NCBI RefSeq assembly: GCF_000003815.2
Contig: NC_049982.1
Span: forward strand, 14,671,931-14,735,930
Reading direction: 5' to 3'
DNA: 64,000 nucleotides
Source: Branchiostoma floridae
Lineage: Eukaryota; Chordata; Leptocardii; Amphioxiformes; Branchiostomatidae
Positions within the stretch are counted from its first letter, which is position 1; each line of letters begins with the position of its first letter. Under the pieces are notes generated by a model, which had not been told where the DNA came from, did no database searches, and worked only from the letters and a program-made list of their open reading frames with translations. Below are positions 11,405 to 22,855 of this stretch, in pieces. The translations under genes and the position numbers were made by a program.

Positions 11405-11569
11405 ATGCCGTCCGACCGTGCTGTGGCCGTGTGTGCCGGGGTCTCCTTCTGTCTGGGTTTCTTTCTCGGCTGGAAGTCCAACTCTTGGTACAGGAAGTAC
11501 CTGAAGTGGAAGAGGGACCGTCTGCACTCCAAACTCGTAGACACACAGAAGAGAATAGACATCTCCTAG
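11405..11569 (+). CDS. MTLN: Mitoregulin-like mitochondrial micropeptide, 54 aa
   Basis: This is a single-exon ORF of 54 residues. Vertebrate mitoregulin (MTLN, also called MOXI, MPM or SMIM37) is a 56-residue inner-membrane peptide linked to fatty-acid oxidation, respiratory complexes and lipid handling. The ORF has the same plan: a short polar N-terminus (MPSDRA), one hydrophobic helix (about residues 7-22, VAVCAGVSFCLGFFLG), then a basic amphipathic tail (about 23-54). The shared signature is LGW, an Asn three residues later, then R.YL.W..(D/R)RL..KL..TQK..D. I chose the ATG at 11405 because its length matches the family. The frame is open upstream to an ATG at 11342, which would add 21 residues with no resemblance. 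It is unusual in being intact and intronless in an invertebrate. The identification is by recognition, not search. Confidence 0.8.
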   Translation: MPSDRAVAVCAGVSFCLGFFLGWKSNSWYRKYLKWKRDRLHSKLVDTQKRIDIS

Positions 11570-14500
11570 CGGTTCGCCTGGCGCTCGGTGTGGGAGGGGG
11601 GCTGCGCTGGTGGACTGGTGGTGCTATTTCCGGGTCGATTTCCTGGATCCGTGGACGTCGCAAGTGGGCTGCTTAAACTTCACTAATTGTGTGACATTAG
11701 GTACATCATTTCTTGATGCTACTGATATATCGCGTGTTAACATAAATACAATTTAAGCTTTTTGTAATTGACGACATTATGCAAGGTCTCTAACGTTACA
11801 TGTAGATATGGTATTCCTGGTCTAAAGACAGTTGTGTATTTACATTCAACTTATCCCCTTGAAAGTATCATGTTGAAGGGGCTGCCTATATATAAAAAGG
11901 ATGAATTCATAGATCGTCAATATTTGCCAGCATTTGCTTCAACCGTCGCAAGTGCAGATGCATGTAAGTATGAAGAAGTAGCGATATACATGTAACAATA
12001 ACATCAGTGTAATATTATATTATTGATAACAGCAACAGATAATGAGGACATACAGTATTACAGTATGGTGTAGAAATGTGAATTGCTCTTCCGACCGTCT
12101 GTCTTAGGTTCCCAGAGAGGCTGAGCTTAGACACTGTGCCGGACAGGGAGCTGGAAGAAAATCCATGAAGTTGCCATGGATTGACTTGGATTCAAAAGCA
12201 GCGCCTCCTAGCGATTTTAGCCTGTACATCAAAGATACAGCTTCCATCGAGAATTACGAACAACTGGAAGCTTTCCACTTTTTGCGAGAACTATGTAGCT
12301 TGTGAAATAATGTGTTTATTATACTGTTATCCACGTAAGTGTAGTGTTAAGATTTTTGTCCAGAGAAAGGCAAAGCGAGCAGTGATGTTTTGTGGAACAA
12401 GGGCAGGATTTTCAGCAACAAGCACGTCTGAATTAAAACCGATTGGGCGATTGCAACAAAAGCCCAACCTCTTTGATATAATTAAACCTTATTCATGCTG
12501 AGTAGCAGTCATAGGGTTCATAAGGATCAGGAAAAACTCAGGGTCTCACAGCTCTCCTACAAGCGATATAATATATCAGATAAAGTGTAAAGGGACAAGC
12601 TATGCTTCGTTAATCATTTCTATGAAAATAATCTTTTATGCCGAATTAGCCTGCAGCTGTAAGAATGAAGAAGCAACATAAGCTTTTCAATAGCATCATG
12701 CTGACTCGTTTTATTCAGTTTGTTGATTTTCAAATACTTCCTTCGCCCAAAATCCCTCCTGTGCCTCCTGTAACATGCAGGAAATGTGTAGTTCTTGCTT
12801 TATTATTCTAAACTGTACTCAGCGATATCGTGCATAATAAATCTCGGACAACTTTTCCCACCCAGTGGGAATTTCTCAACCGTCCTTGATCTCACATAGA
12901 CTAGATTCCGGGCAGACTCTCTTCACCAGTCAGCCTTCAATAGGTTGCGTCGCTAGACTCGCTATAGTCATAAATTGTAAAAGTGATATTTTGGTCCATT
13001 GTTTGCATACAGAAAGCAATCTGATGCACAAGAATAGTCGTAACATTTCAAGTCCCAGTATATGTTTCAGACTGTACATCCAGCGGTCTGATAAGGATGT
13101 TATCCCCTTCGCCAGGCAGAAAGTGTTTCTGACGTAAAGCTAGCAAAGAGCACTTAGTTCTGCGGATAAGCGACGTTATGATGCATTAAGATTTTTACAG
13201 TAGATACGGGCATGTGCATAGTTGAAGTAAAAGCCATTAATTCCAGCACTGATGACAGCTGAAGAATTGAGTTGCACTCGGAAAGGAATATACCGCCTAT
13301 GGTTTATATAGCTTATTCTCACGATTTAAAGTAACGTACGCGTGGTGATGGCATTTACTTTAGTACCTGTTGTGCGCGTAGGATACTTTCAAGTTAGATA
13401 GATAGATAGATCTAGAGGGGAGGGTGTCATATTATGAACGAAGTTGCTACACTCAACAAATGTACTATTTCATTCCCCACAGTTCTATTACCGGTAACCC
13501 TGTCAGTGCCACTGCCCAGCTGTAACCATACCGGCCCTGACATAGGGAAGCTTAGTAAAACATACCACCCGGAATGGATAGTTCATACTACACTAACTAC
13601 GCTGGCTAAAGTGGACAAAATCTACCAGGGGAGTGTGGCCGTCACCTGGGTTCATTGGCCGGTGTAGTGGAGGGAAATGTGACGTCCCGCGGGCCGACTC
13701 TCCTGACCAATTACCCACCCTATTTCTGCCGACTTCTACTTTCCGTGCCCTCGTAGAAAGGCCTGATGAACTGTTGTAACGTTACACGTAATGATGATGA
13801 CTATACCCGTTAGCTATGGTTGATTATAATGAGATATATTGACTTTGAGTGAACATTGTGCAGTCGACGGTTGGAGATGAAAAAAGGAAAGTTCCGTTTC
13901 TAATATTCTCTAAAAAAAGCCTTCTGTTTGCAGCCCCTTGGTGAGCATGAACCCTTTTAAAAACGTCAATTCATGTGTGTAATTGCCAGCTGACGTTACA
14001 TGCCCATATTTGTAGTGATGTGACGTGCGGACGCAAAATCATCCCGTGGAAGAATTGTAGCACTGCAGGTTCTACAGTCATTCACATTGCACAACCAATT
14101 AAGAATTGCATCGCTTTTTTAACACGGGTTACTTACGTTATCAGTGATCAGCTGAAACAGTAGATACTAACTTATGAGATGTATGCAATGGTGACAACAC
14201 CTCCAAAGCCAATCCGAGATGTCGACATCTTCCTCACCAACGGCAACTGTAAAATATACATTTCTGCTAGATCTACCGCAGCACATCTAGACTTATAAAA
14301 TATACGCCAGTAAATCTTTAAGTTCGTCCTTCCCAGTTGATATTTGTAGTCCTCCCTTACTCGTAACAACTTGATGATACGTTGCTGTCGTAGCTGGGTG
14401 CAGTCATAATTGTCTGTATTTCAATGCGCCAAACACACTACTATAGTACTGGTGCATCCATAAGTCACACTAAGCCGCAGGTAGCAGCTGCGGTCAAACC

Positions 14501-14863
14501 CGGTGAGCAGATTCAAACACAGTTTCAGTTGGAAAAAACTACAAACGGCACATACTAGGAATACTTCGGTACCATATCGTGATACATAGCATCGCTCGAT
14601 AACAGCGTTGTAAACGGAAGTTATAACGACAAAGGCTACAATCCTCTACCATGAAATACAACGTTCGTGTCATAAGAACGGCAATGGCTGGCACCAAGTC
14701 CTCACAATACATTTCATGATACGCACGATGAACATCACGGGTAATAAACGTCAGTCCTACATGTACGGCCGATGACCTCGAGCACGTCGGGTAGGCAACA
14801 ACAGGTCGACATTCGAGTCCAGAAGCTGGATCACTAACCGCTGACCCCCCGCGCTGTCCCATC
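11570..14863. other. Intergenic, no supported gene
   Basis: No convincing coding exon is visible. There is a short GATA microsatellite at about 13396-13411. The region presumably includes the 3' untranslated part of the micropeptide gene, but no canonical AATAAA was found close by. Confidence 0.5.
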
Positions 14864-15091
14864 TCAGTTAAAGTGTCTGAGTTCCCGACAGAACAGGATC
14901 CCCTGTATGATGAAGGCGTACACGACCAGGGACATGATGAGCACGGTGGCGATCATAGCTGACGAGTACGTGTCCATCCCGGCCCCCACACCGCTGTCCG
15001 CCGCCATGCTGCCGTTCCCGTACGTCAGGTTGTGTTCCCGGGACCAGCTCTCATTCAGCGCAGTCTCAGTGGCGTTCACAAAACTGTCCAT
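14864..15091 (-). CDS. Possible small single-pass membrane glycoprotein, 75 aa
   Basis: A complete ORF starts at an ATG in good context (ATCATGG). The N-terminal 40 residues contain four N-glycosylation sequons (NAT, NES, NLT, NGS) and no obvious signal peptide. Residues about 45-66 form one strongly hydrophobic helix (MIATVLIMSLVVYAFIIQGI). The tail is short (CRELRHFN). The layout is a glycosylated outer N-terminus, a single helix and a basic stub, like KCNE-type channel subunits, but I see no diagnostic family motif. The GC content is higher than in the flanks and sequon density is high, which argues against chance. It could also be the last exon of a larger protein. Function is unknown. 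Confidence 0.45.
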   Translation of the reverse strand: MDSFVNATETALNESWSREHNLTYGNGSMAADSGVGAGMDTYSSAMIATVLIMSLVVYAFIIQGILFCRELRHFN

Positions 15092-16920
15092 GATGACTTT
15101 AAGGTTCGGTTGTCAGTCCGTCTGCCATGCCTCCTGTAGAACCTGTACAGGGATGAGCGTACGTTCGCAAGTCATGGGTGATCAAAGTAAACCTCAGAGG
15201 ACCTATGTACGGGAAATACCATTCAAGATAATTGGGAGGGGAGTCCTAAGTGATCAAATTTCATACATTTAACAGATCGGACTAATAGTATGTAAGTACT
15301 GAATGCATATTTGCATGTGATCTTTCGTTGGCTTTGTTTTCTTGTATTATATATTCAACTCAAAGCATGCTTTATTGGGGAACCTAAAAGAGAGTGTTCC
15401 AAACATACATTAACAATTGCATGCTGTATGATTTTTTGTATGCACCGTGGAAAGAACAAAATTCCAGAGCCATGTCTTCGCCTTTTCAATCTGTTTATTC
15501 ATTTCCATTTTATCTTCATTTTATTCAGTGTGGCACAGAACCCGCGAGATACATGGTGGACCCCTATAAAGGTTCAGTAAGAAAAGAAGGCAATTACTGA
15601 GCACATAGTGAGAGAAGACATTTACTCGACAATATCTATGTTTGCCTTCACGGAAGGGAAACATATTGTTTTTGCTACGTTTCTTCTTCTCCAAATAAAT
15701 ACGGCCAATGTCCTGGACCAGACGTCTGTTACCATGGTTACAGGTAAGGTAGCTGACACTGTGTGTTCGATTACATTATGTAGTAAGTGACAGAGCAGAG
15801 CTTAGAGCTGTTCGTTGTATATATGGATGTGTTTGAATAACAATTAGTAAGAAATAAGTCATAAACAGTATTTGTTCGCAATTGTTACAGTAAATAATGT
15901 TCTAGATCACACTTTTCTTTCTGTAAGAAGATTAAAAAGTAAAACGGATAAAGAATTTCATCACGATCTCGATACATCTGATCGTCCTGTACATTAGTTA
16001 TCTATTTCGCAGCATGTCAAAAAAAAACAAGAAATCTTTTTAAAAAAGCTGTGCCTTGCCGCGTGGTAGGAATATCGTCAGGAAAAGGTAGGTCGGCACT
16101 TCAAGCCCGGCAAGGCAAAATGCTGTGCCTTGGCGTGCAGTAAGGATAATTTGCTTGTCTGCTAAATACGTATTATTAAAATTTTGACACTAGAAACCAC
16201 GAAAATGAGAAAATCTTACGATTATATTTGAAAGGCAACACTCTGAAAATACAAATGGCATTCTGTGCCCATCATCAACCCAAAATACGATCTTTTTCAC
16301 GTGTTTACGGTATAGGCCGCATGTAGCCAGTCACAAGTATGCAAATGAGCTAACTATATTTAGTACCATGCAAACACCGCATGTGACCATGTTGGAACAC
16401 GTTTTCAGCTGTGTTTGCCGACGAATTCCTGCCGTTAGGGAGAATTTGCGGCCTCAAAACTGATATCACAAGTGAAGCGAAGTTATAGTTGTTGTTTTAC
16501 TTTCATTATTTTGAAAGAACTTTGTAGCGTCATAGCGAGATCAACCGATATGTTTGGATGACATAGCGGCGCGGAAATATATGCTTCGACGGCGTGAATT
16601 TTGAGCAAAAATACCGCAGAATTATGGTTAGAAAACCCAAGGAGCTTTTATCCTTGGAAAACCCCACATTTTATTATTTCAGGGGTCCCTGGTCCAATTT
16701 AAAAGAAATAATAAGTGTACCGTCCAAAATAAGAACGTAGCGGGTGGATTCTGCGGCTGAAAAAAATAAACGTAACTGTTACCTAAACATGCACTCTTGA
16801 AAATGCAGACCAAAAAGTCCCAAAGGTGGGTTTTCATGGTTCTGGTCGCATGACGAAAATATTCTTATATCAAATGGATGTTATAAAAAGGTAAAAGGAC
16901 AATTGAAAAAAAAAACTTTC
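15092..16920. other. Intergenic, no supported gene
   Basis: No exon is supported. A short palindromic repeat around TGCCTTGCCG and CGGCAAGGCA (16050-16130) recurs near 17764-17790 and looks like a degenerate transposable fragment. Confidence 0.45.
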
Positions 16921-16988
16921 GCTAGGCGGGTTCGAACCGGGGTCGGCAGTGTGGCGACTAATCACGCTAACCACTACGCCATGCTAAC
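16921..16988 (-). repeat. tRNA-like fragment, probably pseudogene or SINE head
   Basis: On the minus strand the sequence has an A-box-like stretch (TGGCGTAGTGGTTAGCG) and a B-box-like stretch (GGTTCGAACCC) at tRNA spacing. It ends with a partly pairing acceptor stem (GTTAG with CTAGC). The T stem and anticodon stem pair poorly and the total is 68 nt, short for a functional tRNA. It is therefore more likely a tRNA pseudogene or a tRNA-derived SINE promoter than a gene. Confidence 0.45.
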
Positions 16989-19559
16989 TTGTATTAACAG
17001 GTATCCAAATCTAAGGCATAACTTGAATACGTCCGTTCATTCCAAGATTCAAAGATTCTAATGTCTAATCCTCCGAAAAATGTCTAAACAACTGTTACTT
17101 ATGTGAAAAGTTTGTAATGAGACGAGAGCCTGGCAAAATAATGTCGGGAAAGGCATGTTACAAGCTCTGATTGGCTGGCTGGAATCTCGGTGTGTCAATA
17201 GCCTGTTTAGGCTATAGGCACACTCAGTGTGTCAATATAGCCACAGCGATATAACAAAATGATCCTAAATATTATCTATTGCGACTTCTCGTGTGACGTT
17301 TTGAGCTGGCGCTCTCCTAAACTCACGTTAGCGTTTTGCTGCGGTCTCGGAAGGCCTCTCCAACGTTTTGATGACGTCATGGCTACTTATATATTCACAT
17401 ACAATTTATTAGCCTGATTTGGAAATTGTTTCATCTTTATGAATAGCTAATGCAATTCTTGTTGCGAGATAATGCACTTGATTTTATGTCACTCCAAATG
17501 AATTTGGAATTTTACCATACAAACGCTTCATTTATTCAATGTAACCAAATATTAAATGCTTTTAGAACCGACCGCAAACAGAAACAAATACGTAAAATGG
17601 ATCGACGGTTTAAAATTCAACAGGGATGTACCATTGTCTGCCTGAGCCGTCAAACTTGTCCATGAGAAAGGCGATTTGGAAGGGCCTTTGAAAGGGTCTT
17701 TGGAAGAGCAAGGTTAACAGGTCCGTCCGTCCGTCCATCCAAGGAAGAAAGCTGGCGTAAAGCCTTGCCTGGCGGCAAGGCAAAAAACATCCAGTAGATC
17801 TTACTGCTCCTGTGTGTTGGTCATAAAGTGTTGTCTGTATACATGGTGTTGTAATGATGATCTGTAGGGGCGTTTAGAGTGTTCCAACTGACTCGTTTGC
17901 TGTCAGCCGGCCGTTCCAGCCGAGCAGCCTGGAAAGGCAGTCAGGTAAGAGTACCGATCAGTTACTGTAAGGATACACTTGGAGACCATCGTTCTTTGCC
18001 AGAAAATGTAGGTCTCCCGACGTGGTGCCATTGACAACGACTTCCCAGATCTTAAGTGACGAGCGCAAAGAGTGGAAGATGCGACCAAAGGAAGCTCATA
18101 CGAATAACGTTTTTGTCACGTAATGTTCCAAATATGAAATGTTAAGTTTTTAGCTCAACTGGAAAATTGCAAAGAAACTAGGAGGTATGTAAGGTCCAGT
18201 TTTTAATTTATCGTTACAGCTTTGAGAATAAGCCATTATAGTCTTTTACAGTTCTCACAAATAAAAAGTGTATGTGGTGGGTGATGTCCGCAGCAGCAGA
18301 ATTGCCCCAGACTGTGTGTATGACAGGTTAGTCGGAGCGCGTGGAAGTACGCATGGGTCAGCTATCGGCAGGGTAATCCTGTAATGCGCTTTGTGAGATC
18401 AGGCTTTTACCAGACACGTCGATATGTAACGTAAGAAAAATGGAAAGATTTGAGGATTTCAACGGAAACATGTGATTTATAGAAGTTTAGATATACATTA
18501 TACATGGCAAACGGACTCATCGTTTGATCTCACGAGAGCTTCGAGGTCAATGTCCACCGGGATGGCTGGCTTTCATCGTGCTCTCTGTGGGTAATCGTAT
18601 GATACCACATGTATGTTTGTTTGAGAGAGATGCTTATTCTGGCTTTATGAAACCATACCATGAAATCTGAGTTCATGTCCCTTTGTCCGTTTTGTCCTAT
18701 ACTATATTACTATACTAGTATGCTGCACTTATTTACATGATTGTGTAGTCTTTCCGAAGGTCAGGAAAATGACATGTAGAAAGGCCAATGGAATATCATG
18801 CTGCAGTGCGGTCTCCAACTCAATCATGGACGGGCTGATAAGGTGACTCATGCGGCTTACTGAAAAGAACCGACCAGAGGGGAATGACCAGAACCTCTTC
18901 GTACTCACCCTCTCCACTCCACTCTTTATTCACTACAACTCGAGACGAATGTAGTGAGTATGGCGAAGTCATGGCACGTATTGATGACGAACAAATCATT
19001 GACAACGAAATAAGGAGACTAATCTATTCACGTCCTCATTTGTTTGCCGTTATAATCAGGCTGCGACGATACCATAAGGACCTATAAGTGATTAGGAATG
19101 ATAAAGAGAGCAATGGGGATCATTCATATCAGGACCCAATGAGAGGAGGTGATCTGATACCGTTGCTAGGATACCGTTGATGTAAGGCCGAGGGGGAAAC
19201 CGTGTTTTCGCCAGATATATAAAAGTAACGTTAACTGTAGATACAGCAGTATCATCTGAAGGTCGTGACCCATCAGAATAGGCCAAACACAGTTATTGCC
19301 CTGAGCGTCTTTTGGTAAAACACAGATAAGCAGTATTATAGGTACTTACTTTCTATCAGGGCGTCATGGATGGTTTAGTTCAAATAAACCTAGGATCTAC
19401 CTGAGGACAAACTGCCCAGTTGCTGAGTATTTTGATGTTTTCCGGGGACTAGGGAGGCTGCTGAAGGATGAAAGGACATTGAAGGATTGAACGAGGCTGA
19501 GAAGAGCAGATAAGGAGGGTTGAGAGTACAAAGGGACAAGGGAGGGGAGAATAGAAAAT
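16989..19559. other. Intergenic, no supported gene
   Basis: No coding exon with credible splice sites is visible. A GTCC microsatellite lies near 17720-17736. The rest appears unstructured. Confidence 0.45.
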
Positions 19560-19575
19560 GCGGGGAGAACAGTAG

Positions 19576-19770
19576 CTTGTGGCGTCATGTGAGGCATAAC
19601 TGGTAGAGAGTTCGGCTCGGAATCTAGAGGTCCCGAGTTCGATACCCGCCGTGCCCCCAATGTTATGCCCTTTGGAAATACACTTTACACGAGCTTCCTC
19701 AATCCATCCAGCCAGGTGTAAAAATGGGTACCTGACTTCGGTGGAAAAGAAAGGAATACCTTTACCTTTA
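19576..19770 (+). mobile_element. tRNA-derived SINE
   Basis: The head resembles a tRNA: an A-box-like ATAACTGGTAGAGAGTTCGG and a B-box-like GAGTTCGATACCCGCC about 45 bp later. It is followed by a body with CACTTTACACGA, TCCTCAATCCATCC, CAGGTGTAAAAATGGGTACC and TGACTTCGG. That body is of the type seen in widespread tRNA-SINE families of marine invertebrates. It ends near a CTTTACCTTTA tail. Boundaries are approximate. Confidence 0.65.
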
Positions 19771-20868
19771 CTGCATGCGACACTGTTAATACAAGTTACT
19801 ATCTTGAGTGCAGTGCCACATTGTCCTCGTCTGTCCAAAAAAACGATGGAGAAGACCATGGGGATGGAGAAGGGAAAGATGAGAACAGGTGAGTGAAGGC
19901 GGTAAGGAGGAGGAACCATGCTGTTCATCTTACCCATTCCTCTGCATGACGTCAACGACCATCGGCATCGTCCCAAGAGGGTTCCCTCTCGTTATTCTGT
20001 TAATACCCATGGAGAGTAGCCGACAAACAAGTAATCCGGTAATAAGCCTAGTTATGCGGTTATACGCTAATAGCGCACTTCTCTGACGGAAAACCTTAAT
20101 TATGTCCATGCCTTATCACTCATGTTCTCACACTAAGATCGGTCTAACAGAAAATCCAGATTTCAGGTAAATCCAAATTTATGCTTGGCTCGTCTTCCAC
20201 TTTCGTTCCTTTTTGTTCTTACCTTTTCAGATAACCACAGAAATGCCGCCGATCACAACTCAGATCCAGTCAAGAAGAAATACGCATGTTTCCATGGTTG
20301 CAGGTTGCATTCATTATGAATTGTTATAATTGTATGTCTTCCGGCGGCCTATTGACACTTGAATTGCTATCAAAAAGATCACAACAATTTGAGATCGGAA
20401 GCTCGTGGCCTAAGTGCGCTCACAAATTCATGTGATATGGTCGGAAAGGTTTTCTTACCTGAAGCAGGATTGTTCTGTGATTGTCAGTTGGATATCTCTC
20501 TCGCTTCTCTCTTCGCGGTCTCGGCACATTGCGCCTTTACTGGAAAGATCTACGGCTGGCCCAAGGAGTCAGTGTCCCGGCAAAATGTAACGTTACATCA
20601 CCTGCCCTGTATCTGATATGATGTCTTCCCTTGTGCATGCTCAGTATGCTTTGCCTATCATTTCATAACGTCATTAATAACATCGTTACATGGCATGTAA
20701 TCTACTGTAATTATGATAGATGACATTAGAATTGTAGTCACATAGTCCATTATTATATTTCAGCCATACATAGTATGGTGAAATATATTGTATTCGTAAT
20801 GTTTCTTTCTTTCTTTCTTCTTTCTCCTGTCAAATCTTCAAAGTGATTCATCTCCGCCGTTCCTGGAC
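19771..20868. other. Intergenic, no supported gene
   Basis: No supported gene. A TTTC microsatellite lies at about 20803-20823. Confidence 0.45.
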
Positions 20869-21498
20869 CGAATGACCTGAAATTTGACACAGGGGTAGAA
20901 TGGGCCAATACCTTGATGCTTTTTTTCTCAGTTTTTTCATATCTGCCTCTAAAATGATTTTATTGAGATTTTTTTGGTCAATTTTAGACCAAAACTGTAT
21001 ATTTTGGCCCCTGTACCCTGGTATTACAACCAAATGAGCTGAAATTTGACAGAGATGTGCCTTGATAATGCCCCCATATAAATTCGATAACACTTTTGGT
21101 GTACAGTACAACAAAATGCTTATTTTTGCGAGTTTTTGACCAATTTTTGACCAAAAAAGGACACTTTTGGCCCCTGTACCCTGGTATTACAACCAAATGA
21201 GCTGAAATTTGACAGAGATGTGCCTTGATAATGCCCCCATATAAATTCAATAACACTTTTGGTGTACAGTACAACAAAATGCTTATTTTTGCGATTTTTT
21301 TTTACCAATTTTTGACCAAAAAAGGACACTTTTGGCTCCTGTACCTTGGTATTGCAACCGAATGAGCTGAAATTTGACACAGATGTGCCTTGATAATGCC
21401 CCCATATAAATTCAATAACACTTTTGGTGTACAGTGCAACAAAAGGCTTATTTTTTGCGATTTTTGGCCAATTTTTGACCAAAAAAGGACACTTTTGG
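20869..21498. repeat. Tandem repeat, unit about 164 bp
   Basis: The phrase CTTGATAATGCCCCCATATA recurs at 21061, 21224 and 21389 (spacing 163 and 165). Each is preceded by TTACAACCAAATGAGCTGAAATTTGACA-like text and followed by TTTTGACCAAAAAAGGACAC. A more diverged copy precedes at about 20870. ORFs on the minus strand reflect the repeat and are not genes. Confidence 0.85.
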
Positions 21499-22110
21499 CT
21501 CCTGTACCCTGGTATTACAATTAAATGACCTGAAATTTGGTATAGATAGGCATTAGATACTTGGTAACAAGATTCAAGTCAAATTTTTTACATAAACAAC
21601 CTTAAAATGATTAATTTTGGCACTTTTCTGAGGGGAAATTTGTTTTCTTTTGGCCTCCTGACGTGACCTTCCGTGACCCCGCACAGAGCCACACCTGTGC
21701 GCGTCAGCCGGAGAGTTGATTGAATCAAAGACCTAGCCAATCAGCGAAGAGGAGGCCAAAGGCTAATTAATATTCATAAGCGGGGCCTCATGATCCCGTA
21801 TATAGCAGTGTTCCCGCCAGGGGGAGCGAAGCCCGCCTAAGGATCTCGCATTTTAGACTATTCAGAAGGCTTTATATTGTATCAGTTCTTAGGGGCATAT
21901 CTATGATAATCGCAGCAGTCACTTAACTTCTCTTCAGGAGTTTAGCGTAACACTATTTCAGGTCAAACCGTCAAAGGCAACTAAAAACAAACTTTAACGT
22001 TACTGAGTTCAACAGTACTTATAACTTGTTATCCGAAGTTGAAACGCTAGCGATGGTATTTTCGCTGCGCTGTTAGCTCCGTGCGACTGTTGTTGACGGT
22101 CTTATAACGG
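21499..22110. repeat. Duplicated repeat segment, copy A
   Basis: It begins at CCTGTACCCTGGTATTA and shares with copy B a series of landmarks in the same order: GGCTAATTAATATTCATAAGC, GCATTTTAGACTATT, CATATCTATGATAATCG, AGCAGTCACTTA and TTGTTGACGGTCT. The 5' part is homologous to the 164-bp unit, so both copies seem to derive from one compound repeat family. Confidence 0.75.
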
Positions 22111-22120
22111 TATATTTTGC

Positions 22121-22855
22121 ACCCCTGTACCCTGGTATGAGTAACATTTGGTATAGATGGGCATAAGATAGTTGGTAAAATGATCCAAGTAAAATTTTTG
22201 GCTTAAAGTACTGTAAAAGGCTTAATTACAGCACTTTTTTTAGGGGAAATTGGTTTTCTTTCGTTCTCCATGCCATGATCTTTCGGACGTTCACCCCACA
22301 GAGCCGACATCTGCACCTGCGTCTAGCCGGCAGGAAGAGTTAATTCAATTAATGGTTCAGCCAATCAGCGAAGAGGAAAGCGAAGGCTAATTAATATTCA
22401 TAAGCGGGACCACACAATACGTTAACTTGAAGACTCAGGCCGTACAGACTTCTCGCCAGGATTTTTTCAAAGCGTCGGACAGGGGTCCGGGGGCCGCCGA
22501 ATGTCCCTGGCGGGGTCCAGGGGCAGGGCCACTGTGGGGGGGACCCAGGTGGGCGAAGCCCCCCCGGAAGCTCTTGCATTTTAGACTATTGAGAAGGCTT
22601 CTTTTATCAGTTTTTTTAGGGCCATATCTATGATAATCGTAGCAGTCACTTACTTCTCTTCATCAGTTTGACTTTAAAATATTTCGGGTCAAAGCTTCAA
22701 AGACAACTAAAACCTCATAAACAACAAACTTTACTTAGCTCAACAGTATACAAAAATATTGTACGGGTTGCCATCCTTAGTTGAAGCGCTTATTTATAGC
22801 GCTAGTATCTTCGATGCGCCGTTAGCCGCCGTGCGACTTTTGTTGACGGTCTGAT
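22121..22855. repeat. Duplicated repeat segment, copy B, with a GC-rich insert
   Basis: It is a second copy of the segment at 21499-22110 in the same orientation. It differs by a very GC-rich stretch at about 22475-22570 (G-runs such as GTCCGGGGGCCGCCG and GTGGGGGGGACC), where copy A has only a short CCGCCAGGGGGAGCGAAG motif. The insert may be ancestral and collapsed in copy A, or an expansion in copy B. Confidence 0.7.

Noticed and set aside
16921-16988. Functional tRNA gene
   Set aside because: The A- and B-box-like strings are present, but the T and anticodon stems pair poorly and the length is short.
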